From positions 1,054,001-1,118,000 of the forward strand of contig UBYA01000011.1 of assembly GCA_900469615.1 (NCBI GenBank): a stretch of DNA of 64,000 nucleotides, written 5' to 3'. The stretch comes from Hyphomicrobiales bacterium. GTDB lineage: Bacteria; Pseudomonadota; Alphaproteobacteria; Rhizobiales; Rhizobiaceae. This document shows, in pieces, positions 30,038 to 39,586 of this stretch. The position numbers and the translations under genes are program-made. Under the pieces are notes generated by a model. It was not told the DNA's origin, did no database searches, and saw nothing but the letters and a program-made list of their open reading frames with translations. The first letter of the stretch is position 1. Each line of letters starts with the position of its first letter.

Positions 30038-30822
30038 GCGGCGCTCCTGATGGCGTCGGCGTTGTGAAGGATGCCGCGAATTTCTTCGCGCAGGTTGCCG
30101 AATTCGGGAGATGTGACGATCGCCCTCGTGTCGCCGCTGGCGGCAAAGCGATGCACGAAATCGAGCTCGAAGCGGGCGACGACGCGCCCCGGCCTCGGCG
30201 ACATGACCAGAACCTCCGTGCCGAGAAACAACGCCTCCTCGATCGAATGGGTGATGAAGAAGATGCGCTTGTCGGTTCTGGCCCAGATAGAGACCAGCAG
30301 TTCCTGCATCTGCTCGCGCGTCAGGCTGTCGAGGGCGCCGAAAGGCTCGTCCATCAGCAATATGTCCGGATCGGTGGCGAGCGCGCGGGCAATGCCGACG
30401 CGCTGGCGCATGCCGCCCGACAGTTCATAAGGCAGGGCATCGGCAAAGTCGGTTAGCCCGACGAGCCGCAGGAGTTCGGAGGCGCGCTCCCGTCGTTCGC
30501 GCCGCCCCAGCCTCGCAAATTGCAGGCCGAGCGCCACGTTGTCGACGACGGACTTCCACGGCAGCAGCGAGTCTTTCTGGAAGACCACGCCTCGGTCGGC
30601 CCCGGGCCTGGAAACCGGCCTGCCGTCGAGGGTGATCTTGCCTTCCGAAAGCGGAAGGAAGCCGGCGATCGCGTTGAGCAGGGTGGATTTGCCGCAACCG
30701 GATGCACCGAGGGCGACCACGATGCCGCGTTCCGGGATGTTGAAGGAAACGCGGTCGAGCGCGTGGACGGTTCTGCCATCGCGCGCCGCAAAGAAAACGC
30801 TGGCATGGTCGACTTGGAGCAT
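30034..30822 (-). CDS. tauB: taurine/sulfonate ABC transporter ATP-binding protein, TauB type
   Basis: A 262-residue ATPase. Walker A is GASGCGKST (39-47), the Q-loop is [12 protein letters not shown], the signature [16 protein letters not shown] and Walker [13 protein letters not shown], and the switch is FITHSIEEA. The layout [20 protein letters not shown] and the segment [18 protein letters not shown] closely follow E. coli TauB, which favours taurine over the SsuB or nitrate branches. The start at 30822 (MLQVDHA) matches TauB; an ATG four codons upstream is possible. It lies 55 bases after tauA. Confidence 0.9.
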   Translation of the reverse strand: MLQVDHASVFFAARDGRTVHALDRVSFNIPERGIVVALGASGCGKSTLLNAIAGFLPLSEGKITLDGRPVSRPGADRGVVFQKDSLLPWKSVVDNVALGLQFARLGRRERRERASELLRLVGLTDFADALPYELSGGMRQRVGIARALATDPDILLMDEPFGALDSLTREQMQELLVSIWARTDKRIFFITHSIEEALFLGTEVLVMSPRPGRVVARFELDFVHRFAASGDTRAIVTSPEFGNLREEIRGILHNADAIRSAA

Positions 30823-30877
30823 GGGACCTCGCAAAGGTTCGACACCGGCGCGACATGCGCGCCGGTGTCCGGGAGGA

Positions 30878-31891
30878 TCAGTTGCTGGCGCTGACGAGCG
30901 CGTCGGCGGTAACGAATGCGCCGTAGTTCGGCAGGACTTCGGAGACTTTTCCCTGGCTCTTCAGGAAGGTCGCAGTGTCCTTCAGGATCTTGGCGGCTCC
31001 GGACTGGTCGCCGCCGCCGAGCCATGCCGCCGATGCCTGCACGTCGGGCGTCAACAGCGTCAGGTTCTTCAATGCCGCGGCCTGCTGGTCCGCCGTGCCG
31101 CCGAGAAGCTTGGCAAGCGTTTTCGCATTTTCGCTATCCGGTCCCCAGGCGGCCTTGTCGGCGGCGAAGGAGGCGTAGTACTTGTTGATCACCGAGGCGT
31201 AGGCCTTGAGGAACTGCGGATTGTCGGCCGCGAATTTCGAGGTTGCCACCCAGGCGGAGAATGTCGGAGCGCCCTTGTCGGCGACATCCTTGGACGTCAC
31301 CAGCACCTTGCCGTTCTTTTTCAGCTCGGTCAGCGCCGGATCCCAGACGAAACCGCCGTCGATATCGCCGCGATTGTAGCTGGCGACGATCTCCGGTTGC
31401 GGGACGGCGAAGACCTGTACGTCCTTTTCGCTCAGTCCCAGCGACTTGATGAGGGCCAGAAGCTGATAGTGGTCGGTCGATACGGGCGCAGCGGCGAGCT
31501 TCTTGCCCTTCAGATCGGCGAGCGTGTCGATGCCGGAGCCGTTGCGCACGACCAGGGCTTCATCGACGCCCGAGATGGACGACAGGTAGAAGGCTTTCAC
31601 CTCCAGCCCGCGCGAGGCGGCTGCCGCAAACGGGCTGGAGCCGACATAGCCGATCTGGACATCGCCGGACGCGATGGCGGCGAAAATCTCCGCACCGGAG
31701 TTGAACCTGCGGAAATCTATCTCATAGCCCGTTTCCTTGGCGAAATCGCCATTGGCGATCGCGACGGAGGAGGGCAGTGCGTCCGTCTGGTAGCCGACGA
31801 CGACCTTCTTGTCCGCCGCAGCCGCAACGGTTGCCATCGAGATGCTGGCGAGGCCGATGGCGGCGGCGGTGATCAGTGTCTTGAACTTCAT
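30878..31891 (-). CDS. tauA: taurine/sulfonate ABC transporter substrate-binding protein, TauA type
   Basis: A 337-residue periplasmic binding protein. The signal peptide is residues 1-26 ([19 protein letters not shown] core, cleavage after VAAAA). The mature protein matches TauA across the segments [50 protein letters not shown] and [14 protein letters not shown], with the C-terminal [10 protein letters not shown]. The promoter region holds the palindrome TTATAGACTATAA (31996-32008), shared in variant form with the organosulfur operon at 33536. It is the first gene of tauA-tauB-tauC-LLM monooxygenase. Confidence 0.92.
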   Translation of the reverse strand: MKFKTLITAAAIGLASISMATVAAAADKKVVVGYQTDALPSSVAIANGDFAKETGYEIDFRRFNSGAEIFAAIASGDVQIGYVGSSPFAAAASRGLEVKAFYLSSISGVDEALVVRNGSGIDTLADLKGKKLAAAPVSTDHYQLLALIKSLGLSEKDVQVFAVPQPEIVASYNRGDIDGGFVWDPALTELKKNGKVLVTSKDVADKGAPTFSAWVATSKFAADNPQFLKAYASVINKYYASFAADKAAWGPDSENAKTLAKLLGGTADQQAAALKNLTLLTPDVQASAAWLGGGDQSGAAKILKDTATFLKSQGKVSEVLPNYGAFVTADALVSASN

Positions 31892-32298
31892 GTTTGTCCC
31901 CTTGGCCGGACTTCTGTTTTCCGGCGGTTCCCTGAGTGCAATGAGGGAAGACTAGCGAAGAAGGGGCGGGGATCGACAGAAATAACAAACTATTTTTATA
32001 GACTATAAGGGGAATTGTTTGTTCGAATTGGATGAGACGACAGCGCTGGTATGTTTCCGGGCAGCGAAGCGCACATGATCGGCATCGTCGCTCCGCGTTC
32101 GAAAATGGCGGCGTCGACGAGTATCGGCTCGAGGCGCTTTCCTGCAGGATGCGCCGGATGCCGTCATTGCCGCAGCGTGCTCGATTTGAACCAATCCTGT
32201 TGATTGGAGCGAGATCGGGTAGTCTCGCGCCCGCCATCGTTGCATGAAAGGGTTTTGGGCCGCAGTCGTCGCCAAGCCATCATCAGGATCATCGTGAA
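31892..32298. other. divergent promoter region between tauA and the ureohydrolase gene
   Basis: About 400 bases without a recognisable gene. The A+T-rich part next to tauA (31980-32035) carries the palindrome described separately. The half near the ureohydrolase gene is GC-rich; frames open there look like chance. Confidence 0.5.
31996..32008. promoter_or_regulatory. sulfur-regulon candidate operator, tauA copy
   Basis: TTATAGACTATAA, a perfect 6-bp inverted repeat around one base, preceded by a T run (CTATTTTTATAGACTATAA over 31990-32008). It lies about 105 bases upstream of tauA. A near copy lies before the LLM gene at 33536. Confidence 0.55.
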
Positions 32299-33210
32299 AT
32301 GACCGTCTCACTTACTTTCCTCGGCTTTCCAGATCGACTCACGGATGGCCGCGCGCCGCGCGCGGTGATCTTCGGAGCCGGTCACGGTGCCACCTATCCC
32401 GGCAAGGACAGCAGCGGCTACGCCCTGGCCGCCGCCGCCATTCGCGCCGCCAGCCAGGGGGACGCTCCACTTGTCGAGCATTGGGATTTCGATCTCGGCG
32501 GGCCGCTTTTCGATGGTAAGCCGGCCTGCTGCATCGACGCGGGCGATATTCCGACCGTCATGCATGACAACGCAGGCAACAGGGATGCGATCGAGGCCAA
32601 GACGCGCGAGGTACTGGGATTGTCCGGCGTGCCGATTCTGCTCGGCGGCGACGACTCCGTGCCCATTCCCTTCTTTGCCGGCTTCTCCGATCACGGGCCG
32701 GTTTGGATCCTGCAGATCGATGCCCATATCGACTGGCGCGATGAGTTGCATGGCGAACGCTACGGCTATTCGAGCCCGATGCGCCGGGCGAGCGAGATGC
32801 CGCATGTCGCCGGCATCGTGCAGGTCGGCATTCGCGGCGTCGGCAGCGCTCGTTCCGGCGAAATCGAAGCGGCGCACCATTATGGCAGCCGTTTCGTCAC
32901 CGCCCGCGAGCTTCATGCTCAGGGGATCGAAGCAGCCCTCCGGCACATACCGGAGGGAGCGCGAGTGATCGTGACCCTCGATTGCGATGGCCTGGATCCC
33001 GGCGTCATGCCGGGCGTGGCGGCGCGCACGCCCGGTGGCCTGACCTATACGCAGGTGATCGAACTGATCGCCGGCCTCGGCAAGCGGGCGAGGATTGCGG
33101 GATTCGACCTCGTCGAATTTTATCCTCCCGCCGATATCGACGGTCTGACGGCCCTGACCGCCGCACGCCTTCTCGCGAATGCGATCGGTGCGATCGTTCG
33201 GCAATATTGA
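32299..33210 (+). CDS. ureohydrolase family protein (agmatinase/guanidinase-like) with altered metal motif
   Basis: A 303-residue member of the arginase/agmatinase fold, which hydrolyses guanidino compounds to an amine and urea with two bound Mn ions. The metal motifs D-A-H-x-D (141-145, DAHIDWRDE) and D-x-D-x-x-D-P (228-234, DCDGLDP) are present. However, the usual G-G-D-H-S is G-G-D-D-S here (116-120), so Asp119 replaces the His that normally binds the first metal. SSPMRRASE matches the substrate loop of agmatinases. It is divergent from tauABC and precedes the organosulfur operon. The substrate is unknown; a sulfur-linked guanidino compound is a speculation from context. Confidence 0.82.
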   Translation: MTVSLTFLGFPDRLTDGRAPRAVIFGAGHGATYPGKDSSGYALAAAAIRAASQGDAPLVEHWDFDLGGPLFDGKPACCIDAGDIPTVMHDNAGNRDAIEAKTREVLGLSGVPILLGGDDSVPIPFFAGFSDHGPVWILQIDAHIDWRDELHGERYGYSSPMRRASEMPHVAGIVQVGIRGVGSARSGEIEAAHHYGSRFVTARELHAQGIEAALRHIPEGARVIVTLDCDGLDPGVMPGVAARTPGGLTYTQVIELIAGLGKRARIAGFDLVEFYPPADIDGLTALTAARLLANAIGAIVRQY

Positions 33211-33535
33211 GGCGCGCTTCCCACGGCGGCAGCGGAACCACCGTGGCTCCGCCTGCTGCCGGGAGGGATGTTTGCGGGTTGGCAAGATCGCCTTTCGCGC
33301 CCTCCCGCTTGCGTGGCCTGCCGACTGCAGACACGCGGCGGCTTTAGTCGGTCCTGTCAGGGCAGAGTTTCCGCATCTTCGTAAAGCCCCATCCCGTTCC
33401 CTCGGTTGACTGCCGATTTTTTCCGCATCCGACGGAAGAAAAAGAAAGCTGTTTCTTAAATTACTTAAAATCTATGTTTTTTATAGATTATAGCGCTCGA
33501 TGGTCGGCATCGGGGGCAAACATGGATGAAACGGC
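33211..33535. other. intergenic region with promoter of the organosulfur operon
   Basis: About 325 bases. Near the ureohydrolase end are GC-rich inverted segments (CGGCAGCGGA ... TCCG ... CTGCTGCCG, 33227-33261) that may be a terminator without a T tract. The downstream half is A+T-rich and holds the motif at 33481. No gene recognised. Confidence 0.5.
33481..33493. promoter_or_regulatory. sulfur-regulon candidate operator, second copy
   Basis: TTATAGATTATAG inside CTATGTTTTTTATAGATTATAG, 43 bases upstream of the LLM gene start at 33536. It shares TTTTTATAGAYTATA with the tauA promoter site. Confidence 0.5.
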
Positions 33536-34528
33536 ATGTCTTATCTCCTCAGCCTTCTCGACAAGAGCCCGATCGAGCAGGGGCTCAGCGCCACCGACGC
33601 CCTTGGTGCCACGACGCGTTTAGCCACCAGGGCCGAAGAACTCGGTTATCATCGCTTCTGGGTCGCCGAGCATCATAACATGGCGAATCTGGCAAGTTCG
33701 GCGCCGGAGGTGCTGATCGCCTATCTTCTCGCCAGAACCTCGAAGATCCGCATAGGCTCCGGCGGGGTGATGCTGCAGCACTACAGCGCCTACAAGGTTG
33801 CGGAGGTTTTCAATCTTCTGGCCTCGCTGGCGCCCGGTCGCATCGATCTCGGCGTCGGCAAGGCGCCGGGCGGATTTCCACTGTCGACGCGCGCGCTGCA
33901 GCGTGCATTCGACCCTGAGAAGAAGCCTGATTTCGCCGAACAGCTGTCCGACATCAACGCCTATCTGGCCACCGACCTGCAATCGGAAGGCGCTCTTGCG
34001 ATGCCGTTCCCACCGCGCGCGCCGGAGCGTTTCCTTCTCGGCGCCAGCGTCGAAAGCGCAAGGCTGGCTGCGGAAAAAGGCTGGACTCTGGTTTTCGCCG
34101 GCCACCTGAACGGGGACCCGGAAAATCTCGAAAAGACGTTCGAGGCCTATCGGCATGCGACTGGCGGCAAGGTGCCGATCCTGGCGCTCGCGGCTTTCGC
34201 CGCCGATAGCGAGGCACATGCCCGCGACCGTGTCGGCCGGCTCCGGATCGTCAAGCTGTTCCTGCCCAATGGTCAGAGCGTCAATGTCGGCACCCAGGAA
34301 CAGGCGGCTGAATTTGCCCGTCAGGCGGGTTTTTCCGAATTCCGAACGGAGGAGAAGGCGCCAAGCGTGCTGCATGGTACGGCAGCGCAGATCCGGGACG
34401 AACTCGATACGCTCCATCGCCGCTACGGCGTCGAGGAGTTCGTGCTCGATACTCCGGCACTGACGGCGGCCGAACGGCTCAACTCCATAGAATTGCTCGC
34501 CAAAGAACGCCTTTCGCTCGTCGCCTGA
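33536..34528 (+). CDS. LLM-class monooxygenase, MsnO8/YtmO-like type
   Basis: A 330-residue luciferase-like monooxygenase of the subgroup with the start SYLLSLLDKSPI, the segment HRFWVAEHHNMANLASSAPE and IGSGGVMLQHYSAYKVAEVF. These features mark the MsnO8/YtmO-like branch. It opens an eight-gene operon that also encodes an NtaA-type monooxygenase, an M20 deacylase, a GNAT acetyltransferase and a cystine-type importer; the same set occurs in the Bacillus subtilis ytmI-ytnM operon. It probably oxidises a sulfur compound with FMNH2. The exact step is unknown. Confidence 0.88.
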   Translation: MSYLLSLLDKSPIEQGLSATDALGATTRLATRAEELGYHRFWVAEHHNMANLASSAPEVLIAYLLARTSKIRIGSGGVMLQHYSAYKVAEVFNLLASLAPGRIDLGVGKAPGGFPLSTRALQRAFDPEKKPDFAEQLSDINAYLATDLQSEGALAMPFPPRAPERFLLGASVESARLAAEKGWTLVFAGHLNGDPENLEKTFEAYRHATGGKVPILALAAFAADSEAHARDRVGRLRIVKLFLPNGQSVNVGTQEQAAEFARQAGFSEFRTEEKAPSVLHGTAAQIRDELDTLHRRYGVEEFVLDTPALTAAERLNSIELLAKERLSLVA

Positions 34529-34551
34529 GCGGCCATCCCAGGAGGACCATC

Positions 34552-35901
34552 ATGGTTCAGAAACACGTCACTTTCGGTATCATGCTGCAAGGCCCGGGCG
34601 GGCACATGAACGCCTGGAAACATCCGAGCGTCCCGGCCGACGCCAGCACCAACCTCAACTTCTTCGTCAAGACGGCCCGCAAGGCTGAAGAGGCCGGCAT
34701 CGCCTTCGCATTCGTCGCCGACGGGCTCTACATCAACGAGCAGTCGATTCCGCATTTCCTCAACCGGTTCGAGCCGCTGACCATCCTTTCCGCGCTTGCC
34801 GCCTTTACGACCAAACTTGGCCTGGTGGGCACGGTTTCGACGTCCTATAGCGATCCCTTCACCATCGCCCGGCAGTTTGCCTCGCTCGATGTCATCAGCG
34901 GCGGTCGCGCCGGCTGGAATGCGGTAACGTCGCCGCTCGAAGGGTCCGGCCGTAACTATAGCCGCGAACATCCCGAGCACGAGCTGCGCTACGAGATCGC
35001 CGACGAATATCTCGATGCCATCAAGGGCCTGTGGGACTCCTGGGACGACGACGCCTTCGTGCGCGATCGCGATACGGGCGTCTATGCCGACAAATCCAAG
35101 CTGCACCGCCTGAACCATAAGGGCCGGTTTTTCCGCATCGAAGGTCCGCTCAATATCGGCCGGTCGAGGCAGGGCCAGCCGGTGGTGTTCCAGGCGGGTG
35201 CTTCCGATTCCGGTATCCGGCTCGCGGGCAAGCACGCCGATGCCGTCTTCACCAATGGCGGGCCGCTCGACGACGCCAAGACCTTCTACAAGCAGGTGAA
35301 GCAGAGCGCGATCGCGCATGGCCGCAGTGCCGCCGATGTCGGTATCTTTCCGGGCATCGGCCCGATCGTCGGCACGACGCAGGAGGAGGCGGAGGCCAAA
35401 TACCTGGCGATCCGCAGCCTCGTTACCATCGAGGAGGCGCTCGCTTATCTCGGTCGCTTCTTCGACCATCACGACTTCAGTGTCTATCCGCTGGATGAGC
35501 AATTTCCCGATCTGGGCGACATAGGCCGCAACAATTTCCGCGCCACGACGGACAGGATCAAGAACACCGCGCGGCAAAAGGGGCTAACCCTGCGCGAAGT
35601 GGCGCTCGATGCGGCAACGCCTCGCAGTTCCTTCATCGGCACCGCCGAGCACATTGCCGATGAAATCATCCGCTGGGTGGATGAGGAAGGCGCAGACGGC
35701 TTCATTCTCGGCTTCCCGGTCATCGGCGAGGGCTTCGACGATTTCTCCAGGCATGTCCTGCCGATCCTGACGCAGCGCGGCTATTTCGATCCCGAGCTCA
35801 AGGGCGAGACGCTACGCGATCACCTCGGTCTGCCGTTCCGCGAAAGCCGCTATGCCGCTGCGCCCGATGGCATCGAACCCGCAAAGGCCGTGGGTGCCTG
35901 A
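34552..35901 (+). CDS. NtaA/SnaA/DszA-family FMN-dependent monooxygenase (CmoJ/YtnJ-like)
   Basis: A 449-residue flavin monooxygenase of the nitrilotriacetate / dibenzothiophene-sulfone branch. The family motifs are ARQFASLDVISGGRAGWN, VTSPLEGSGRNYSRE, HKGRFFRIEGPLNI and the substrate-gate region QPVVFQAGASDSGIRLAG. B. subtilis relatives (CmoJ/YtnJ and YxeK) cleave the C-S bond of N-acetylated S-alkylcysteines. The neighbours (M20 deacylase, GNAT, cystine-type ABC) are the partners of that pathway. The start follows AGGAGGACCATC. Assignment as the C-S-cleaving enzyme is an inference from context. Confidence 0.9.
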   Translation: MVQKHVTFGIMLQGPGGHMNAWKHPSVPADASTNLNFFVKTARKAEEAGIAFAFVADGLYINEQSIPHFLNRFEPLTILSALAAFTTKLGLVGTVSTSYSDPFTIARQFASLDVISGGRAGWNAVTSPLEGSGRNYSREHPEHELRYEIADEYLDAIKGLWDSWDDDAFVRDRDTGVYADKSKLHRLNHKGRFFRIEGPLNIGRSRQGQPVVFQAGASDSGIRLAGKHADAVFTNGGPLDDAKTFYKQVKQSAIAHGRSAADVGIFPGIGPIVGTTQEEAEAKYLAIRSLVTIEEALAYLGRFFDHHDFSVYPLDEQFPDLGDIGRNNFRATTDRIKNTARQKGLTLREVALDAATPRSSFIGTAEHIADEIIRWVDEEGADGFILGFPVIGEGFDDFSRHVLPILTQRGYFDPELKGETLRDHLGLPFRESRYAAAPDGIEPAKAVGA

Positions 35902-35918
35902 GCCCCCGGACGATCACC

Positions 35919-37118
35919 ATGAACGCCATCATCAAAACCCCTTCGGTCAGCGACCCGGTCGAGACGGGGATCGCCAGCTATCTCGATGAGATCGTCGCGC
36001 TGAGGCACGATCTGCACCAATATCCCGAACTTGCCTTTCAGGAGCATCGAACTGCCAAGAAGATCGCGTCGCTTCTGGCAGACTGGGGGTATGACGTCGC
36101 GACTGGCATAGCCGGCACAGGCGTCGTCGCAACGCTGAAGCGGGGCGATGGGCGGCGGCGCCTCGGCATCCGTGCCGATATGGATGCGTTGCCCATCGAA
36201 GAGGCAACAGGGCTCGACTATGCCAGCAGCAATCCCGGCGTCATGCATGCCTGCGGTCACGATGGGCATACGTCGATCCTGCTGGCTGCTGCCCGCTATC
36301 TCGCCGAAAACGGCGATTTCAATGGCACGCTGCGGCTGATCTTCCAGCCGGCCGAGGAAATCGGCGCGGGCGCGCGCAAGATGCTGGCGGAAGGGCTTTT
36401 CGATCGCTTTCCGGTCGATGCCGTTTTCGGGCTGCACAATTGGCCCGGCGTGGCAGCAGGGCAATTCGGCTTCGTCGCCGGTCCGGCGATGGCCTCCGTC
36501 GATCAGGCTGTCGTCAAGATCGTCGGAAAAGGCGGTCACGGCGCCGAGCCGCATCGTGCTGTCGATCCCGTGCTGGCCTCGGCCTCGTTCATCACGGCGC
36601 TCCAGAGCGTCGTCTCGCGCAATATCGATCCGCAGGACATGGCGGTCGCAACCGTTGGTTCCATTCATGCCGGCTCGGCTTCGAACGTCATCCCCGAGAG
36701 CGTCGAGATGAAGCTGACCATGCGCGCCTTCAGCGAGCAGGTCCGCGCCAGATTGCAGGAACGGATTCCCGCACTTGCGCGCGCGCAGGCCGAAAGCTTC
36801 GGGGCCCTGGCCGAGGTCAATTATCGCCTCGGCTTTCCCGCGCTCGTCAACCATGCCGATGAAACCGCCTTCGCCCGCAATGTCGCCTTGAAGACGCTTG
36901 GGCCCGCCGCCGTGGAGGCGGATTTCCGGCCCCGCACGGCAAGCGAGGATTTCGCGTTCATGCTGGAGGCGAAGCCGGGGAGCTATCTCTTCGTCGGCAA
37001 TGGCGACAGCGCGCCGCTGCATAGCGCCCAATACGATTTCAACGACGCGATCATTGCGCCCGCCGCCCGCTATTGGGTGCGGCTCGCCGAAACTTTCCTT
37101 GCGGATGACAACAGGTGA
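35919..37118 (+). CDS. M20 family N-acyl amino acid hydrolase (deacetylase)
   Basis: A 399-residue metallo-amidohydrolase of the hippurate hydrolase/aminoacylase group. Motifs are the catalytic Asp segment IRADMDALPIEE, the metal-binding MHACGHDGHTSIL, LIFQPAEEIGAGARKM with the catalytic Glu pair, the dimer-domain His in GAEPHRAVDPV, and the late His/Glu segment TASEDFAFML. In the operon it would remove the acetyl group from N-acetyl-cysteine derivatives made by the GNAT protein, as SndA/SndB-type (YtnL, YxeP) enzymes do. Its stop overlaps the GTG of the next gene, but the next gene probably starts later. The substrate is inferred. Confidence 0.88.
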   Translation: MNAIIKTPSVSDPVETGIASYLDEIVALRHDLHQYPELAFQEHRTAKKIASLLADWGYDVATGIAGTGVVATLKRGDGRRRLGIRADMDALPIEEATGLDYASSNPGVMHACGHDGHTSILLAAARYLAENGDFNGTLRLIFQPAEEIGAGARKMLAEGLFDRFPVDAVFGLHNWPGVAAGQFGFVAGPAMASVDQAVVKIVGKGGHGAEPHRAVDPVLASASFITALQSVVSRNIDPQDMAVATVGSIHAGSASNVIPESVEMKLTMRAFSEQVRARLQERIPALARAQAESFGALAEVNYRLGFPALVNHADETAFARNVALKTLGPAAVEADFRPRTASEDFAFMLEAKPGSYLFVGNGDSAPLHSAQYDFNDAIIAPAARYWVRLAETFLADDNR

Positions 37119-37126
37119 CGACCGAT

Positions 37127-37675
37127 ATGAGCGATACGTTTGTTTACACGACCCCGCTGGACCCGCGCGCCAAGCCGCTGATCGACGAGCTGATCTACGA
37201 ATATGACAGTCGCTACGGCAATTACTTCAATGCCGAAGGAGCGGCCGCCGAACTCAATCGCTATCCGCCGGAGGCCTTCGCGCCGCCGCATGGTAACTTC
37301 CTCCTGCTGTTGCGCGATGGCGAGACGATCGGCGGCGGGGCCTTCAAGCACTATGACGACCGGACCGCGGAATTCAAACGCATCTGGACCCGGCACGATC
37401 TGCGCCGTCAGGGACTGGCGCGGGCGCTGCTGGTGGAGCTGGAAGCGCAGGCTGCCCGGCAAGGTTATCGGCGCATTTACCTGACGACGGGCTTCCGCCA
37501 GCCCGAGGCCGTCGGCCTCTATCTCACCAACGGCTATACGGCGCTCTTCGACACCAAGGTCGATCCGGAAATCTACAAGAGCCTGCCGTTCGAGAAGGAT
37601 ATCAGCCACCTGGCCTTGTCCTACCTCGCCGAAGCCTCCGGCTCACCGCAGCGCCTGGCTGCCGCCGGACGATGA
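37127..37675 (+). CDS. GNAT family N-acetyltransferase (SnaA/YtmI-like role)
   Basis: A 182-residue acetyltransferase. The acetyl-CoA site is visible as RRQGLARALLVELEAQAARQGY (RxxGxA/G), following strand AEFKRIWTRHDL, with the C-terminal GLYLTNGYTAL strand. The start at 37127 is preferred because AGGTGA lies 7 bases upstream; a GTG at 37115 overlapping the previous stop is possible. The gene sits between the deacylase and the transporter. By analogy with B. subtilis it would N-acetylate imported S-alkylcysteines before oxidation. The function is inferred from neighbours. Confidence 0.83.
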   Translation: MSDTFVYTTPLDPRAKPLIDELIYEYDSRYGNYFNAEGAAAELNRYPPEAFAPPHGNFLLLLRDGETIGGGAFKHYDDRTAEFKRIWTRHDLRRQGLARALLVELEAQAARQGYRRIYLTTGFRQPEAVGLYLTNGYTALFDTKVDPEIYKSLPFEKDISHLALSYLAEASGSPQRLAAAGR

Positions 37676-37715
37676 CGGCCAGCCGGGTCAATCACAACCA
37701 TAAGGGACAAGCATC

Positions 37716-39494
37716 ATGGCGCTGACGACGGATTTTGCGAATGTCGATCCAGGCACGGAAACCGCCGAGAAGAAGACGGATTATTCGCGTTACCGCATCG
37801 TGCCGGCGCGGCATCCCGGACGCACGGCAGGCACGATCTTTGCCGCGCTCGTCCTCGCGCTCATCCTCTATTCCACCTTCACCAATCCGCGCTGGGGCTG
37901 GAATGTCTTTGCCGAATGGTTTTTTGCCGAGCCGGTGCTGGTGGGACTTGGCAGAACGTTGCTTCTGACGGCACTTGCCGCCGTTTCCGGCTCCATTCTC
38001 GGCACGGCGCTGGCGCTGGCGCGCGTTTCGAAGTCGCCGCTGCTTGCAAGCCTCTCCTGGGGTTACATCTGGTTGCTGCGTTCAATTCCGATGATCGTGC
38101 TGCTGCTGGTTCTTAACAATCTCGGCTATCTATATGAAACCATTACAATAGGCGTTCCGTTTACCGACAAGGTTCTCTTCGATTATCCCACCACGCAGCT
38201 GCTGACGCCGTTTGCGGCAGCCTTTCTCGGTCTGACGCTCAATCAGTCGGCTTTCTTTGCGGAAATCGTTCGCGGCGGCATCCTGTCGGTCGACCAGGGA
38301 CAGCTGGAGGCGGCGGCCGCCCTCGGTCTGCCGCGCCGCCGCCAGGCATTTCGCATCGTCCTGCCGCAGGCGATGCGATCCATCCTGCCCACAGGCTTCA
38401 ACGAGATCATCGGTCTCGCCAAGAGCACGTCCATGGTCTACGTGCTCGCTCTGCCGGAGCTCTTTTACACGGTACAGGTCATCTACCGCCGCAATCTGGA
38501 AGTCATTCCGCTGCTGATGGTGGCGACCGTCTGGTATCTCGTCATCATGACGGTACTGTCGATCGTGCAGCATTATATCGAGCGTTATTTCTCCAGGGGC
38601 GCGGTGCGCAATCCCACGCCCTTGCCCTTTCAGGCCTACTTCCAGCGCTTCCGTCGCCCGCTGTCGGCACCTTCGGCGAGTGTGAATGGTTTGACGCTCG
38701 GCGGTTCGCGCGGCACGGCGGACTGGCGTGCCAAGGGCGGAGCGGTGCGTATCCACGGCATATCGAAGAGTTTTGGCGCACTGAAAGTCCTCGACAATAT
38801 CGAACTCAGCCTGCCTGCCGGCAGCGTGACGGCCGTCATAGGCCCGTCGGGCTCGGGAAAATCGACCTTGCTGCGCGCCATCAATCATCTGGAGCGCGTC
38901 GATGGCGGCTTCATCTCCGTGGACGGCGACCTCGTCGGCTATACGCAGAAAGGCGATGTGCTTTACGAACTCAAGGAGAAGGACATCCTGAAGCGCCGGA
39001 CCGATATCGGCATGGTCTTTCAAAACTTCAACTTGTTCCCGCATCTTACTGTTTTGGAAAACCTTATCGAGGCTCCGATACAGGTGAGAGGCCTGAGCCG
39101 CGACGAGGCTGTCGCATTCGCACGGGAGCTGCTCGCCCGCGTCGGGCTGAGTGACAAGATCGATGCTTATCCCCGCCAGCTGTCCGGTGGCCAGCAGCAG
39201 CGGGTCGCGATCGCCCGCGCCCTGGCGTTGCGGCCGAAGGTGCTTTTGTTCGACGAACCGACTTCGGCGCTCGATCCGGAACTTGTCGGCGAAGTGCTCG
39301 ACGTGATCAAGGAGCTGGCCCGCACCGGAACGACCTTGGTGATCGTCACCCATGAGATCGGCTTTGCCCGCGAGGTCGCCGATACCGTCGTCTTCATGGA
39401 GGGCGGGCACATTATAGAGACCGGCTCGCCGGCGCAGGTCTTCAGCGATGCGAGGCACCCGCGCACCCGCGCTTTCCTCGCCAAGGTTCTCTAG
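37716..39494 (+). CDS. fused ABC permease-ATPase for amino acids (HisM/GlnP plus GlnQ type)
   Basis: A 592-residue fusion of the two membrane-side components of a polar amino-acid importer. Residues about 60-300 are a permease with five or six helices ([13 protein letters not shown] and the coupling loop [23 protein letters not shown]). Residues about 340-592 are an ATPase: Walker [10 protein letters not shown] (376-384), [28 protein letters not shown]. Two similar binding proteins follow, and the operon context points to S-substituted cysteines (compare TcyJKLMN in B. subtilis). Being a fusion, it needs only the binding proteins to be complete, and should work as a homodimer. Confidence 0.93.
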   Translation: MALTTDFANVDPGTETAEKKTDYSRYRIVPARHPGRTAGTIFAALVLALILYSTFTNPRWGWNVFAEWFFAEPVLVGLGRTLLLTALAAVSGSILGTALALARVSKSPLLASLSWGYIWLLRSIPMIVLLLVLNNLGYLYETITIGVPFTDKVLFDYPTTQLLTPFAAAFLGLTLNQSAFFAEIVRGGILSVDQGQLEAAAALGLPRRRQAFRIVLPQAMRSILPTGFNEIIGLAKSTSMVYVLALPELFYTVQVIYRRNLEVIPLLMVATVWYLVIMTVLSIVQHYIERYFSRGAVRNPTPLPFQAYFQRFRRPLSAPSASVNGLTLGGSRGTADWRAKGGAVRIHGISKSFGALKVLDNIELSLPAGSVTAVIGPSGSGKSTLLRAINHLERVDGGFISVDGDLVGYTQKGDVLYELKEKDILKRRTDIGMVFQNFNLFPHLTVLENLIEAPIQVRGLSRDEAVAFARELLARVGLSDKIDAYPRQLSGGQQQRVAIARALALRPKVLLFDEPTSALDPELVGEVLDVIKELARTGTTLVIVTHEIGFAREVADTVVFMEGGHIIETGSPAQVFSDARHPRTRAFLAKVL

Positions 39495-39586
39495 CCGATA
39501 CAGACAGCCTCGAATGTCCTGTCGCAGCAGGCGTCTAGGCGGCGATGGCAATGATAACAACTTAAGGTTGATAAAGGAGAAGGGAA

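Noticed and set aside
28044-30146. A 700-codon minus-strand frame joining the LLM monooxygenase to upstream sequence
   Set aside because: The upstream part is tauC read in another frame. The real monooxygenase N-terminus (MSSNCEFLW) starts at 29126, so this is not a fusion.
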